Assembly: GCF_043557345.1 (NCBI RefSeq)
Contig: NZ_JBIFFV010000002.1
Span: forward strand, 372,001-436,000
Reading direction: 5' to 3'
DNA: 64,000 nt
Source of the DNA: Sulfitobacter sp043557345
GTDB taxonomy: Bacteria; Pseudomonadota; Alphaproteobacteria; Rhodobacterales; Rhodobacteraceae
Position numbers and translations under genes: made by a program. The notes below the pieces were generated by a model that saw only the letters and a program-made list of their open reading frames with translations, did no database searches and was not told the DNA's origin. Of this stretch, positions 36,208 through 44,882 are shown piece by piece. Numbering within the stretch: the stretch's first letter is position 1; each line of letters starts with the position of its first letter.

Positions 36208-37201
36208 GCTGCCGAAGCACGTCTACAAGCAGCGCAACGGACTGTATTTCCAGCGGCGTGGATGGTCGTCCCAGAAGTTTGAAAATGAGTTCGGGACGCC
36301 TGCATTCTGGAAGGAATACGCGGACATACTCAGTCAAAAGGAAAAGCCGCGCGTCGTCACGTCTCGAACTTTTCATGCGCTCATCAAGAGCTATCACAAG
36401 TCGCCCCGATACGCGAATTTGAAGACCCGCACGGCGCTTGACTACGACAAGCACCTCGTTTTCTTCGCCACTATTATGGGAGACCGGAACCCGGCAAAGA
36501 TGCAGCGCAAGGATGTGATCCGCCTGCGCGATGCAAACGCCGAGAAGGCGTATTTCGCGAACTACTCGCTCCGTGTCCTCAGGGTGCTCATGGAGCACTG
36601 TGTGGACCTTGGCTGGCGTGACAACAATCCGGCGCGCGGTGTTCCTGAACTCAAGACCGTCAAGCAAGAGCGTGAACCATGGCCTCAGGAGCTTTTGGAG
36701 GCCTATCGTAACGATTGTCCCATTGGGACACGGGAGCGCCTTGTAATGGAGCTGTGCGTCGGTACGGGTCAGCGGATCGGCGACGTCTTGGATATGCGGT
36801 GGTCCGACATTCAGGATGGTGCATTCTTCGTACGGCAGAGTAAGACGAAGAAAGAACTATGGGTTCCAATTCTCGACGAGCTGCAAGCCGCTCTCGATGC
36901 GGCAAGTCGACACTCAATCTTCATCCTTACAAATGAGCGTGGGACCAACCGTTGGTCATACCGGGGTGCCTCTGCTGCGGTCAGGAAGGTTAGGGACCGG
37001 ATCGGTGCGCTCGACTATGACATCCATAGCTGGCGCTACAACGCGGCCTGTGAGTTGGTCGAGGCTGGCTGTAGTGATGATCTGGTTGCTGCCGTAACGG
37101 GCCAGAGTCCTGCAATGGTTCTGCACTATACGAAAAAGGTCCGCCAGCGTATCAGGGCTGTGGAAGCTCAGAGGTTAAGGAAATCTACGCGTTCTGATTG
37201 A
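36194..37201 (+). CDS. int: tyrosine-type site-specific recombinase (integrase)
   Basis: The 335-residue recombinase would integrate and excise the island at tRNA-Cys. An N-terminal SAM-like core-binding domain (about 60-150) is followed by the catalytic domain with Arg in GTGQRIGDVLDMRW, Lys in RQSKTKKELW, His-x2-Arg in DIHSWRYNAA, and nucleophile Tyr in VLHYTKKVR. The second His of the usual Gly-His box is Gln (TGQSPAM), a variation seen in many phage integrases. It is close to attR, the usual arrangement. Confidence 0.93.
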   Translation: MTKRELPKHVYKQRNGLYFQRRGWSSQKFENEFGTPAFWKEYADILSQKEKPRVVTSRTFHALIKSYHKSPRYANLKTRTALDYDKHLVFFATIMGDRNPAKMQRKDVIRLRDANAEKAYFANYSLRVLRVLMEHCVDLGWRDNNPARGVPELKTVKQEREPWPQELLEAYRNDCPIGTRERLVMELCVGTGQRIGDVLDMRWSDIQDGAFFVRQSKTKKELWVPILDELQAALDAASRHSIFILTNERGTNRWSYRGASAAVRKVRDRIGALDYDIHSWRYNAACELVEAGCSDDLVAAVTGQSPAMVLHYTKKVRQRIRAVEAQRLRKSTRSD

Positions 37202-37230
37202 GCCGCGCGAAAAGGTGTGACGGAACCTGG

Positions 37231-37527
37231 CTAATAGCAGGTCGTCGTGGAAGTGTATCCATAACCGGAGGTGTAGCAGGTAGTGGATGTTGGTGTTGCA
37301 GCCTCGATGCTGGCTGCAATCGCCGCTGCCGCTTGATCTTCCTTATCTTCGAGCCGTGAAACTTCGCTTTGTAGACACGTCGCATAGGCAGCTGAGCCTG
37401 TCTTGTGGCCGAAGCTTCCACATCGCGCTTCGGCTGCGGGTAGAAGCCGCGCGAACCGCTGCTCAGTGGTTTCGCAGCCGGCGAGGGCAAAAATGGCGAC
37501 CAAAAATGGGTAAGTTCTTGGCGGCAT
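37231..37527 (-). CDS. small putative lipoprotein at island right end
   Basis: The 98-residue ORF has a signal with lipobox LAGC (residues ~16-19, after a short hydrophobic stretch PFLVAIFALAGC), then an Ala-rich helical region and a Gly/Tyr/Thr/Cys-rich tail (YTSGYGYTSTTTCY). I chose ATG 37527; upstream codons are polar. Its location between the integrase and attR makes it island cargo. Function unknown; superinfection exclusion at the envelope is one possibility. Confidence 0.55.
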   Translation of the reverse strand: MPPRTYPFLVAIFALAGCETTEQRFARLLPAAEARCGSFGHKTGSAAYATCLQSEVSRLEDKEDQAAAAIAASIEAATPTSTTCYTSGYGYTSTTTCY

Positions 37528-37753
37528 GGGTATCTCCGAAAGCTCTAAAATGCGCTGTTTGTGGCCCTCGTCTGGGGCTGGAAATGTTGGCCCAAGAACA
37601 GCGTTTCGCTGCAACCTTTGCCGTTAGCTTAACGCTGGGAGGAGGCTTCTGTTCCAATGTGCTGTCAGAACAGAACAAAAACAGAATGTTTAGACAATTG
37701 TTTAGACGCGTATCGCGCAAAAACAAAGCACTGATCTAAGGCATTGATTTTTA

Positions 37754-37798
37754 ATGGAGGCGAGTACCGGAATCGAACCGGTGTACACGGATTTGCAA
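37754..37798. repeat. right attachment site within tRNA-Cys
   Basis: This is the 45-base copy identical to 32452-32496. It covers the tRNA's CCA end, T arm, variable loop and 3' anticodon arm, plus the flanking A. The native, complete tRNA gene is kept at this end. Confidence 0.85.
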
Positions 37799-37828
37799 TC
37801 CGCTGCGTAACCACTCCGCCAACTCGCC
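37755..37828 (-). tRNA. tRNA-Cys (GCA)
   Basis: The 74-base gene reads GGCGAGU at the 5' end, pairing with ACUCGCC, and has an encoded CCA. The anticodon loop (AUUGCAAAU) carries GCA for cysteine. D-loop (GGCGGAGUGGUUACGCAGC region) and T-arm (GGUUCGAUUCC) are normal. It is the integration target of the island. Confidence 0.97.
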
Positions 37829-37971
37829 GACCGGTGGTTGGCGCACTGCTAACGGATCGCGAAGGGGGCCGCAAGTCCCATATGCGCGCGAAAATGCGGT
37901 CAGGGCGTTGCCGCTGGCCCGGCAATGTGGCACATCACTCTTCAGACACCCTGAACGAACGAGTTTAGCTG

Positions 37972-38625
37972 ATGAGTGATTTCGCCGCCCGCCGCGTAAC
38001 CATGGTAGATACGCAGGTTCGTCCTTCGGATGTGACCAAGTTTCCAATCATCGACGCGATGCTGACCGTGCAGCGCGAAGACTTCGTGCCGGCGGCACAG
38101 CGCGAGGCTGCCTATTTGGGGGAAAACCTCGATCTGGGGCAGGATCGGGTGCTGCTCGACCCGCGGACATTGGCCAAGATGCTCGATCACCTCGACATCA
38201 CCAACAAAGAACTCGTGCTCGATATCGGTTGCGCCATGGGCTATTCCAGCGCCGTGATCGCGCATATGGCCGAGGCAGTCGTCGCCGTTGAGGAAGACGA
38301 AGCCATGGCCGCCGAGGCGCAAGAGGCGCTGGCGCAGGCGGGCGCGGACAATGTGATCGTCCATGTCGCCCCGCTGACCGAAGGCGCGCCGCAGCATGGG
38401 CCCTATGACGTGGTCATCATCCAAGGTGCAGTAGGCGAAGTGCCCGAGGCGCTGGTGGAACAGGTGAAAGAGGGCGGGCGGATCGCTTGTCTCTTTATGG
38501 ATCGGGGGCTGGGTGAGGTGCGCGTGGGCTATAAGCGCGGCGGTCACGTATCCTGGCGGCCCGAATTCAACGCCGGTGCGCCGGTGCTGCGTGGCTTTGA
38601 GCGTCAGGCAGAATTCCAGCTGTAA
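37972..38625 (+). CDS. pcm: protein-L-isoaspartate O-methyltransferase-like protein
   Basis: The 217-residue SAM-dependent methyltransferase resembles PCMT repair enzymes: RVTMVDTQVRP near the start, then ELVLDIGCAMGYSSAVIAHM for SAM binding (about 80-100) and a VGEVPEALVEQVKEGGRI segment. This short alphaproteobacterial subgroup is usually found just before tolC, as here. True isoaspartyl repair activity is not proven for the subgroup. Confidence 0.9.
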   Translation: MSDFAARRVTMVDTQVRPSDVTKFPIIDAMLTVQREDFVPAAQREAAYLGENLDLGQDRVLLDPRTLAKMLDHLDITNKELVLDIGCAMGYSSAVIAHMAEAVVAVEEDEAMAAEAQEALAQAGADNVIVHVAPLTEGAPQHGPYDVVIIQGAVGEVPEALVEQVKEGGRIACLFMDRGLGEVRVGYKRGGHVSWRPEFNAGAPVLRGFERQAEFQL

Positions 38626-38634
38626 GCGATAGGA

Positions 38635-38660
38635 TGGCGCGCCGGTTCTACCGCGCGCCA
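38635..38660 (+). terminator. probable terminator after pcm
   Basis: TGGCGCGC-C-GG / CCGCGCGCCA forms a GC-rich stem with one bulge around a TTCTA loop, 9 bases after the pcm stop. The trailing sequence CTTCGCTTTC is only moderately T-rich. Confidence 0.55.
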
Positions 38661-38746
38661 CTTCGCTTTCAGGGGAGGGGCACCCGCCCCGATCGGCCCA
38701 CGGGCCGGTCTAAAGGTCTATAAAAGCCATTCAGGGGCATTGAGCC

Positions 38747-40183
38747 ATGAGCGCGAACAGTTTCACGAAATCCCTCAAACGTTATGCCATCGCCGTGCCG
38801 GTGAGCCTCGTCCTCGCCGGCGGGGCCGCCCTGCCGCGTGTGGCTGCCGCCGAAACATTGGCCGACGCGCTGGTGGGGGCCTATGAGCATTCTGGCCTGC
38901 TGGAGCAGAACCGCGCGCTTTTGCGGGCCGCGGATGAGGATGTGGCTGCGGCGAAATCGGCGTTGAAGCCGGTGCTGCGGTGGGCTGCGGGGCTGACGCA
39001 AAGCTTTGGCACCACGCGCAGCTCTTCGCTTTTGCCAGCCCAGTCGACGGAAAGCCTGAAGGCGTCGATCAGCCTGATTGGGGAGCTTTTGCTCTATGAT
39101 TTCGGCGCGAGCGCCTATCGCGTGGAGGCGGCGAAAGAGGCCGTGCTGGCCACCCGTCAGACCTTGGTCAACCTAGAGCAACAGGTGCTGCTGCGCGCGG
39201 TTGCGGCCTATATGGGCGTGATCGAAGCCTCGGAAACGGTTGAGCTGCGCAACAACAACCTGCGTCTGCTGACCCAAGAGCTGCGCGCCGCGCGGGATCG
39301 TTTCGACGTGGGCGAAGTCACCCGCACCGATGTGGCCTTGGCCGAAGCGCAGCTTGCCAATGCCCGCAGCGGGCTGGCTGGTGCCGAAGGCGCGCTGCTG
39401 CGCGCGGTCGAGGAATATCGCAACGCCGTGGGGCATGCGCCGGGCAACCTCAGCCAACCGCCGAGCCTGCCGAATGTCGGCGGCAGTCTGGCCTCGGCCA
39501 AGGCGTTGGCCGTGCGCACTCACCCGTCGATTATCGCAGCACAGCATCAGGTGGCGGCGGCCGATCTCAACGTCGAAGCCAATGAGGCGGCCATGGGCCC
39601 GCGGATCACGCTGAACGGCCAATATGGCCTGAACGAGACCTTCGACAGCGAGGCCTATACCCGCAGCGGCAGCGTTGGGGTCGAGGTCGGTCAGACCATC
39701 TATCAGGGCGGGGCGCTGTCTTCGGCCGTGCGCAGCGCAATGGCGCAGCGGGACGCGCAGCGCGCCAACCTACATGTGGTGCGCCGAGACGTCGAGCAGG
39801 AGGTGGGCAACGCCTATGCTGCGCTGGCCTCGGCACGGGCGCAGTTGGAGGCCTCCGACCGGCAAATTCGGGCCGCGCGTATCGCCTTCCGGGGCGTCCG
39901 CGAGGAAGCCACCCTCGGCGCGCGCACCACCTTGGACGTGCTGGACGCAGAGCAATCGCTGCTGGATGCGGAATCGACCCGCGTGTCGGCCCGCGCCAAC
40001 CTTTATGTGGCGGCCTATTCCGTGCTTGCGGCCACGGGCCGTCTGACTGCGCAGGATTTGAAGCTGCCGGTGCAGATCTATGACGCGGGGGCCTATTACA
40101 ACCTTGTTAAGGACGCCCCTGCTAAATACTCGAAAGAGGGCCAAGCACTGGATCGGGTGCTGCGCGCGCTGCAAAAAGACTGA
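38747..40183 (+). CDS. tolC: TolC-family outer membrane efflux channel
   Basis: The 478-residue protein has an N-terminal signal (about residues 13-35, ending RVAAAETLAD), then the two TolC repeats with coiled-coil helices and DVALAEAQLANARSGL and LDVLDAEQSLLDAES motifs. Long helices plus NLYVAAYSVLAATGRLT near the end are typical of type I secretion and RND efflux channels. The partner pump is not adjacent. The order pcm-tolC-popZ-like is conserved in the order. Confidence 0.93.
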   Translation: MSANSFTKSLKRYAIAVPVSLVLAGGAALPRVAAAETLADALVGAYEHSGLLEQNRALLRAADEDVAAAKSALKPVLRWAAGLTQSFGTTRSSSLLPAQSTESLKASISLIGELLLYDFGASAYRVEAAKEAVLATRQTLVNLEQQVLLRAVAAYMGVIEASETVELRNNNLRLLTQELRAARDRFDVGEVTRTDVALAEAQLANARSGLAGAEGALLRAVEEYRNAVGHAPGNLSQPPSLPNVGGSLASAKALAVRTHPSIIAAQHQVAAADLNVEANEAAMGPRITLNGQYGLNETFDSEAYTRSGSVGVEVGQTIYQGGALSSAVRSAMAQRDAQRANLHVVRRDVEQEVGNAYAALASARAQLEASDRQIRAARIAFRGVREEATLGARTTLDVLDAEQSLLDAESTRVSARANLYVAAYSVLAATGRLTAQDLKLPVQIYDAGAYYNLVKDAPAKYSKEGQALDRVLRALQKD

Positions 40184-40276
40184 CGTTTGCACGGTCGTTC
40201 GGCATTTTGCACCGCCCCATTGTGAGAATCCTTCCACGCGGTTAAGCTATCCGCGAGGCAAGAGTGGTAGAGAAAT

Positions 40277-41476
40277 ATGTCCGAACCCGTCAAAAACGCG
40301 GAGGTGGAAGACGTCCTGTCGTCGATTCGCCGATTGGTGTCCGAAGACAAGCGTCCCCTGCAAACGTCCAACCCGACGCCGGTTTCCAAGCCGGAGGCCA
40401 CGGGCGCCGCGCATGACGCCGGGGCTACGCCTGTGGTGCGCCAGCCACAGGGCGAGGGCGCCGCGTTCAAGAGCACGCAGGGCGGCGCGTTGGACGGGCC
40501 GACATCGGACAGCCTCACGCCTGAGGATTTTACTCCGCATCTGTCGCTGCGCACCGCTTCGGGCGGCACGGCGCGCCCTGCTTCCGACGCAGGCATCGGT
40601 GAAACACGCAAAGCCGCGCCGCCGCCGCTGAGCCTGACCCAAGCCATGCAGGCAGAGGCCGACGACAACGCCGATGACGCAGAGCGTCCTTTCGTCTCGG
40701 CCCGCCATCCCGCAACTCCGCCTGCCGAGAGGGCACCCGTGGCGTCGAGCGACCGTTTGGTCCTGACCCCCGCGCTCAGGGTTGCCACCTCCGATGGCGC
40801 GGATCGGCCAAAGGCCGCTGCGGTTGATCCGGCCAAAGTCTCGCCCTTGGACTACGACATGCTGCATGACGATCCGAGCGATCTGCATGCCGAGGATTAC
40901 CGCACCCCCGCGCCAGAGGCCGCGGCTGAGGCCCGTACCCGCGCCGTCTCCGACACCGTGGCGCAATCCTCGGGGGGCAGCCGCAGCGACAAGCTGGCGG
41001 CGCTTGAAACGGCCATTGGCAAGATTTCGGACGATTGGGATCCGGACGCGCCCGGCGATAACGACTATTCCGGCACCGAACCTCCGGCGATGGAGTGGAA
41101 AGACGAGGCGGAGCTTGACGCGCCAGAGGCTCCGACTGCCGACACGGCCACGGTAGAGGCCGAGACCCCCGCGCCGCCCGCCCCCCGCCGCCCGCAGGCT
41201 TCGACACCGCAGGTGGAAGAGCAGGTGCGCCGTTTCGCCGACAGCGGCCCGCGTGTCGCCGATCCTGCCGCCACCGCGCCTGAATTCGACTATGCCACTC
41301 CGGCGCAGGACGCGGGCGAGGATCAGTTCCTCGACGAAGAAGCGCTGCGCGATATGGTGACCGAGATCGTTCGCGCCGAGCTTCAGGGCGCCTTGGGTGA
41401 GCGGATTACCCGCAATGTGCGCAAACTGGTCCGCCGCGAAATTCACCGCGCGCTGACGGCGCAAGACCTCGAATAA
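40277..41476 (+). CDS. PopZ/DUF2497-like polar organising protein
   Basis: The 399-residue protein has the PopZ plan: short N-terminal helix VEDVLSSIRRLVSEDK, a long acidic Pro/Ala-rich disordered middle (about 25-350), and a conserved C-terminal helical block (ALRDMVTEIVRAELQ and NVRKLVRREIHRAL). PopZ forms polar scaffolds for chromosome anchoring in alphaproteobacteria. In many relatives valS follows; here a molybdenum hydroxylase operon does. Identification as PopZ-like rests on the end motifs. Confidence 0.75.
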   Translation: MSEPVKNAEVEDVLSSIRRLVSEDKRPLQTSNPTPVSKPEATGAAHDAGATPVVRQPQGEGAAFKSTQGGALDGPTSDSLTPEDFTPHLSLRTASGGTARPASDAGIGETRKAAPPPLSLTQAMQAEADDNADDAERPFVSARHPATPPAERAPVASSDRLVLTPALRVATSDGADRPKAAAVDPAKVSPLDYDMLHDDPSDLHAEDYRTPAPEAAAEARTRAVSDTVAQSSGGSRSDKLAALETAIGKISDDWDPDAPGDNDYSGTEPPAMEWKDEAELDAPEAPTADTATVEAETPAPPAPRRPQASTPQVEEQVRRFADSGPRVADPAATAPEFDYATPAQDAGEDQFLDEEALRDMVTEIVRAELQGALGERITRNVRKLVRREIHRALTAQDLE

Positions 41477-41603
41477 GCGAAGCGGCGGCGCAAGCCACCA
41501 TGACCGCCCCGCCAAGGTGACGCTGCGCGACCCGCCGCGCGCGTGGTCTTGCGCGATATGTGCTACCGGCTACATTGGGGGCACCAGCGCGGAAGGATCA
41601 CCG

Positions 41604-42062
41604 ATGGAATTGACGGTTAACGGCACGGTCCACGAGGTGGATGTGGAAGACGACATGCCGTTGCTCTGGGTCTTGCGCGATGAATTGGGCATCACCGGGC
41701 CGAAATACGGCTGCGGCATCGCGCAATGCGGTGCCTGCACCGTGCATGTCGATGGGCTGGCCGTGCGGTCCTGCCAATTGCGGGCGGCGGATGTGAACGG
41801 CGATGTCACCACCATCGAAGGCTTGGGCACGCCCGAAGCGCTGCATGTGGTGCAGGCGGCATGGGTGGAGCATCAGGTCGCGCAATGCGGTTACTGCCAA
41901 TCGGGGCAGATCATGCAGGCGGCCTCGTTCCTGGAGCTGAACCCCGAGCCGACCGACGATCAGATCGACGCCGCGATGAGCGGGAACCTCTGCCGCTGCG
42001 GCACCTATCCGCGCATCCGTGCCGCCGTTCACAGCGCCGCCGCGCGGCTGCGGGGGGCCTGA
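41604..42062 (+). CDS. (2Fe-2S) small subunit of a molybdenum hydroxylase (IorA-like)
   Basis: The 152-residue electron-transfer subunit carries a plant-type cluster (YGCGIAQCGACTVHVDG) and a second [2Fe-2S] domain (CGYCQSGQIMQ and NLCRCGTY). This two-subunit type matches isoquinoline 1-oxidoreductase alpha subunits. I chose ATG 41604 after GGAAGG; an earlier in-frame codon adds unconserved residues. It is followed after 1 base by the large subunit. Confidence 0.93.
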   Translation: MELTVNGTVHEVDVEDDMPLLWVLRDELGITGPKYGCGIAQCGACTVHVDGLAVRSCQLRAADVNGDVTTIEGLGTPEALHVVQAAWVEHQVAQCGYCQSGQIMQAASFLELNPEPTDDQIDAAMSGNLCRCGTYPRIRAAVHSAAARLRGA

Positions 42063-42063
42063 C

Positions 42064-44304
42064 ATGTCGCGCCTGCGCACCATCACCCGCCGCAGTTTCA
42101 TCGTCGGCTCCGTCGCCATTGCCGGGGGCGTGGCCTTTGGCACCTATCTGTACAAACGCGACCTGAAGAACCCGCTGCTCGAAGGCTTGCCACCCGGCGC
42201 GGCGGCGATCACGCCCTACGTCAAGATCGACGCGAGCGGCGTCACCCTGATCACCCCGCGCGCCGATGTGGGGCAGGGGGCCTATTCGATCCAAGCCCAT
42301 ATGATCGCCGAGGAATTGGATGTGGACCTCGACACGGTCCGGATCACGCCCGGGCCGCCTTCGCCGGTCTATTATAACGGCGTGGTCGGGGTTGAGGCGA
42401 TGCCGATCGCCGCGACCTCGGAAACGCTGCTGGCGCGGACCGGGCGCGGCGCCTCGGATGTGGCTGGAAAGCTGCTTGGCCTGCAATTGACCGGCGGCAG
42501 TTCGACCGTGCCGGATATGTACGACCGGCTGCGCATGGCCGGGGCCGTGGCGCGCGAAACTCTGCTGGCCGCCGCCGTGGCGCAGACGGGGCTGGAACGG
42601 AGCCAACTCAAGACCGAGGCGGGCGCGGTGGTGCTGCCCGACGGCATGCGGCTGGCCTATCAAGACCTCGCCGCCGCCGCGGCGGAGATCGACCCGGTGA
42701 CCGAGCTCACGCTGCGCGATCCCGGCGCGTGGCGGCACCTTGGCAAGGCCCAGATGCGCACCGATATCATGGCCAAATCCACCGGCACCCAGACCTATGG
42801 CATCGACATGGCGATGGAGGGGATGCTTCACGCCACGACCCGCACCAACCCGGCGCAGGGCGGGGCGATCATGGGCTTTGACGCGGGCCGCGCCGAAAAG
42901 ATGCGCGGCGTGAAGGCGGTCTTGCCGATCACCGGCGGCGTCGCCGTGGTGGCCGACAACACATGGCGGGCCTTTCAAGCCGTGCAGGCGGTGAAATGTG
43001 ATTGGGGCGCGTCGCCCTATATCGGCGACACGGCGGATCAGTTCGAGGCCGTGGCGGCCTCCTTCACCGATGACCGGCAGGACAGCCGGTTTCGCGATGA
43101 CGGTGATGTCAGCGCAGCCCTGGCCGATGGGGAGGTGTTGGAGGCCGAGTACCGCATCCCCTATCTGGCCCATGCCCCGCTGGAGCCGATGAGTGTCGTG
43201 GTGAAGCTTGACAAGGCCCGCGTCGATATCTGGACCGGCACGCAGATCCCGCGTTTCATGCAGGCAAATGTCGCCGCGCTGACCGGGATCGACGCCGAGA
43301 ACGTGCATATCCATGTGCTGATGTCGGGCGGCAGTTTCGGGCGGCGGCTTGAGGATGACTATACCCTGCGCGCCGTCGAAGTGGCGATGCAGATGCCCGG
43401 CACGCCGATCAAGATGGTCTGGTCGCGCGAGGAGGATTTCACCCATGATTTCCCCCGCCCGCTGGCCATGGCGCGGGCGCGGGGCAAGGTTTCGGACGGG
43501 CAGATCGCGGCCTATGATCTGGCCATCGCGGCACCTTCGACGGCGGAATCGCAGATGGCGCGGCTGAACCAGCCGGTCTTCGGCCCCGACATCGCCATCG
43601 TCGCAGGCGCATGGGATCAGCCCTTTGCGATCCCCAATTACCGCGTGACCGGCCACCGTGTGCCCGCGATGGTGCCGGTGAGCTCATGGCGCTCGGTCGG
43701 GGCGTCGGGCAACGGCTTCCTGCACGAAAGCTTCATGGATGAGATGTGCCATGCCGCGGGCGTCGACCCTTTGGAGGAACGGCTCAGGCTGTGCAGCCAT
43801 GCGCCCTCGCGCGGGGTCTTGGAGGCCGTGGGCGAGATGTCGAACTGGGGCGCAGACCTTGGGCCGGGGCGGGGCCGGGGGCTGGCGTTCTGCCTGTCCT
43901 TCGGCGTGCCGGTGGCCGAGGTGGTCGAGGTCAGCCAAACCGACGCGGGGCTCAAGATCGACCGCGTTTTCGTTGCCGCCGAAGTGGGCCGCGTGATGGA
44001 CCCGATGAACTTCGAGGCGCAACTCTCCGGCGCGGTGATCTGGGGCTTGGGCCATGCGATGAACTGCGAACTGACCTATCGCGACGGGGTGCCGCAGCAG
44101 GACAACTATCACCTCTACGAAGGGCTGCGCCTGTATCAGACGCCAAAGATCGAGGTGCGCGGGCTAGAGAATGGCGGCAAGCTGCGCGGCATCGGTGAGC
44201 CGGGCGTGCCGCCTGCCGCGCCGGCGCTGGCCAATGCAATCTTCGCCGCCACGGGCCAGCGGATCCGTGAACTTCCCCTCTCCAAATCCGTGGATTTCGC
44301 ATGA
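42064..44304 (+). CDS. molybdopterin-binding large subunit (IorB-like aldehyde oxidase family)
   Basis: The 746-residue catalytic subunit has a twin-arginine signal (TRRSFIVGSVAIAGG), so it is exported folded with its cofactor. Family motifs include GGSFGRRLEDDY for molybdopterin and the late GIGEPGVPPAAPALANAIF. The substrate may be an N-heterocycle or aldehyde; that cannot be told from sequence. It overlaps the next gene (ATGA), which encodes a c-type heme protein likely to accept its electrons. Needs molybdate (modABC in this window). Confidence 0.92.
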   Translation: MSRLRTITRRSFIVGSVAIAGGVAFGTYLYKRDLKNPLLEGLPPGAAAITPYVKIDASGVTLITPRADVGQGAYSIQAHMIAEELDVDLDTVRITPGPPSPVYYNGVVGVEAMPIAATSETLLARTGRGASDVAGKLLGLQLTGGSSTVPDMYDRLRMAGAVARETLLAAAVAQTGLERSQLKTEAGAVVLPDGMRLAYQDLAAAAAEIDPVTELTLRDPGAWRHLGKAQMRTDIMAKSTGTQTYGIDMAMEGMLHATTRTNPAQGGAIMGFDAGRAEKMRGVKAVLPITGGVAVVADNTWRAFQAVQAVKCDWGASPYIGDTADQFEAVAASFTDDRQDSRFRDDGDVSAALADGEVLEAEYRIPYLAHAPLEPMSVVVKLDKARVDIWTGTQIPRFMQANVAALTGIDAENVHIHVLMSGGSFGRRLEDDYTLRAVEVAMQMPGTPIKMVWSREEDFTHDFPRPLAMARARGKVSDGQIAAYDLAIAAPSTAESQMARLNQPVFGPDIAIVAGAWDQPFAIPNYRVTGHRVPAMVPVSSWRSVGASGNGFLHESFMDEMCHAAGVDPLEERLRLCSHAPSRGVLEAVGEMSNWGADLGPGRGRGLAFCLSFGVPVAEVVEVSQTDAGLKIDRVFVAAEVGRVMDPMNFEAQLSGAVIWGLGHAMNCELTYRDGVPQQDNYHLYEGLRLYQTPKIEVRGLENGGKLRGIGEPGVPPAAPALANAIFAATGQRIRELPLSKSVDFA

Positions 44305-44882
44305 GATATCTATCGACCTGCGCCGCCCTCATGCTGGCCGCCCCCGCCGTTGCGCAGGAGGCGCCTGATCGCGCCGAAGGGCTGGCCGCTTGGGATCGGA
44401 TTTTCACCGTCACCGCGCATCCGCGTTGCACCAATTGCCATGTGGGCGAAGAGGGCCGGCCGATGTGGCAGGGCTTGGGCTATGGGCCGGAGGCGGTGCA
44501 CGGCATGAATGTGCGCGCGGGCGAGAGCAGGATCGGGGCCGAGAGCATCCCTTGTGACGCCTGCCACGTCACCTCTGCCGCTGCGAATACCGTGCCCCAT
44601 GCCCCACCGCATATCGACGATGCCTGGCGGCTGCCGCCGGTGGAATTGGCGTGGTTCGGCAAATCCTCTGTCGAGGTCTGCACCCAGTTGCGCGACCCTG
44701 AGACCAACGATGGGCATGACATCGCCTCATTGGTCGATCACCTGCAAAACTCGGCCTTCGTGAACTGGGGCTTCGCCCCCGGCGCGGGGCGATCGGTGCC
44801 TGAAGGGACGCTCGATGCGCTGGTGCATGACGTGACGGTCTGGGGCGCTGCCGGCACGCCCTGCGCAGGGGATCAGGGCTGA
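44301..44882 (+). CDS. periplasmic di-heme c-type protein associated with the hydroxylase
   Basis: The 193-residue protein has a signal peptide (1-19, cleaved after AVA) and two heme-binding motifs, CTNCH (43-47) and CDACH (85-89). Its start overlaps the large hydroxylase subunit stop, so it belongs to that operon. I infer that it carries electrons from the exported molybdenum hydroxylase to the respiratory chain. Its family name is not recognised. It shares 10 bases at the 3' end with the converging BrkB gene. Confidence 0.85.
   Translation: MRYLSTCAALMLAAPAVAQEAPDRAEGLAAWDRIFTVTAHPRCTNCHVGEEGRPMWQGLGYGPEAVHGMNVRAGESRIGAESIPCDACHVTSAAANTVPHAPPHIDDAWRLPPVELAWFGKSSVEVCTQLRDPETNDGHDIASLVDHLQNSAFVNWGFAPGAGRSVPEGTLDALVHDVTVWGAAGTPCAGDQG

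Larger units (their letters stand above)
32452..37798. mobile_element. tRNA-Cys integrative island with PARIS-like defence pair
   Basis: Exact 45-bp direct repeats at 32452-32496 and 37754-37798 bound the region; the right copy is the 3' part of the intact tRNA-Cys. Inside are a tyrosine integrase near the tRNA end, two small ORFs ahead of it, a lipoprotein, and an ATPase plus DUF4435 pair. The left part is clearly more AT-rich than the flanks. The 5.3-kb size suggests a small integrative element or satellite; it lacks replication, capsid and conjugation genes. Confidence 0.85.

Noticed and set aside
41911..43656. 581-codon minus-strand ORF opposite the molybdenum hydroxylase
   Set aside because: No recognisable domain; the sense frame has Tat and molybdopterin motifs.
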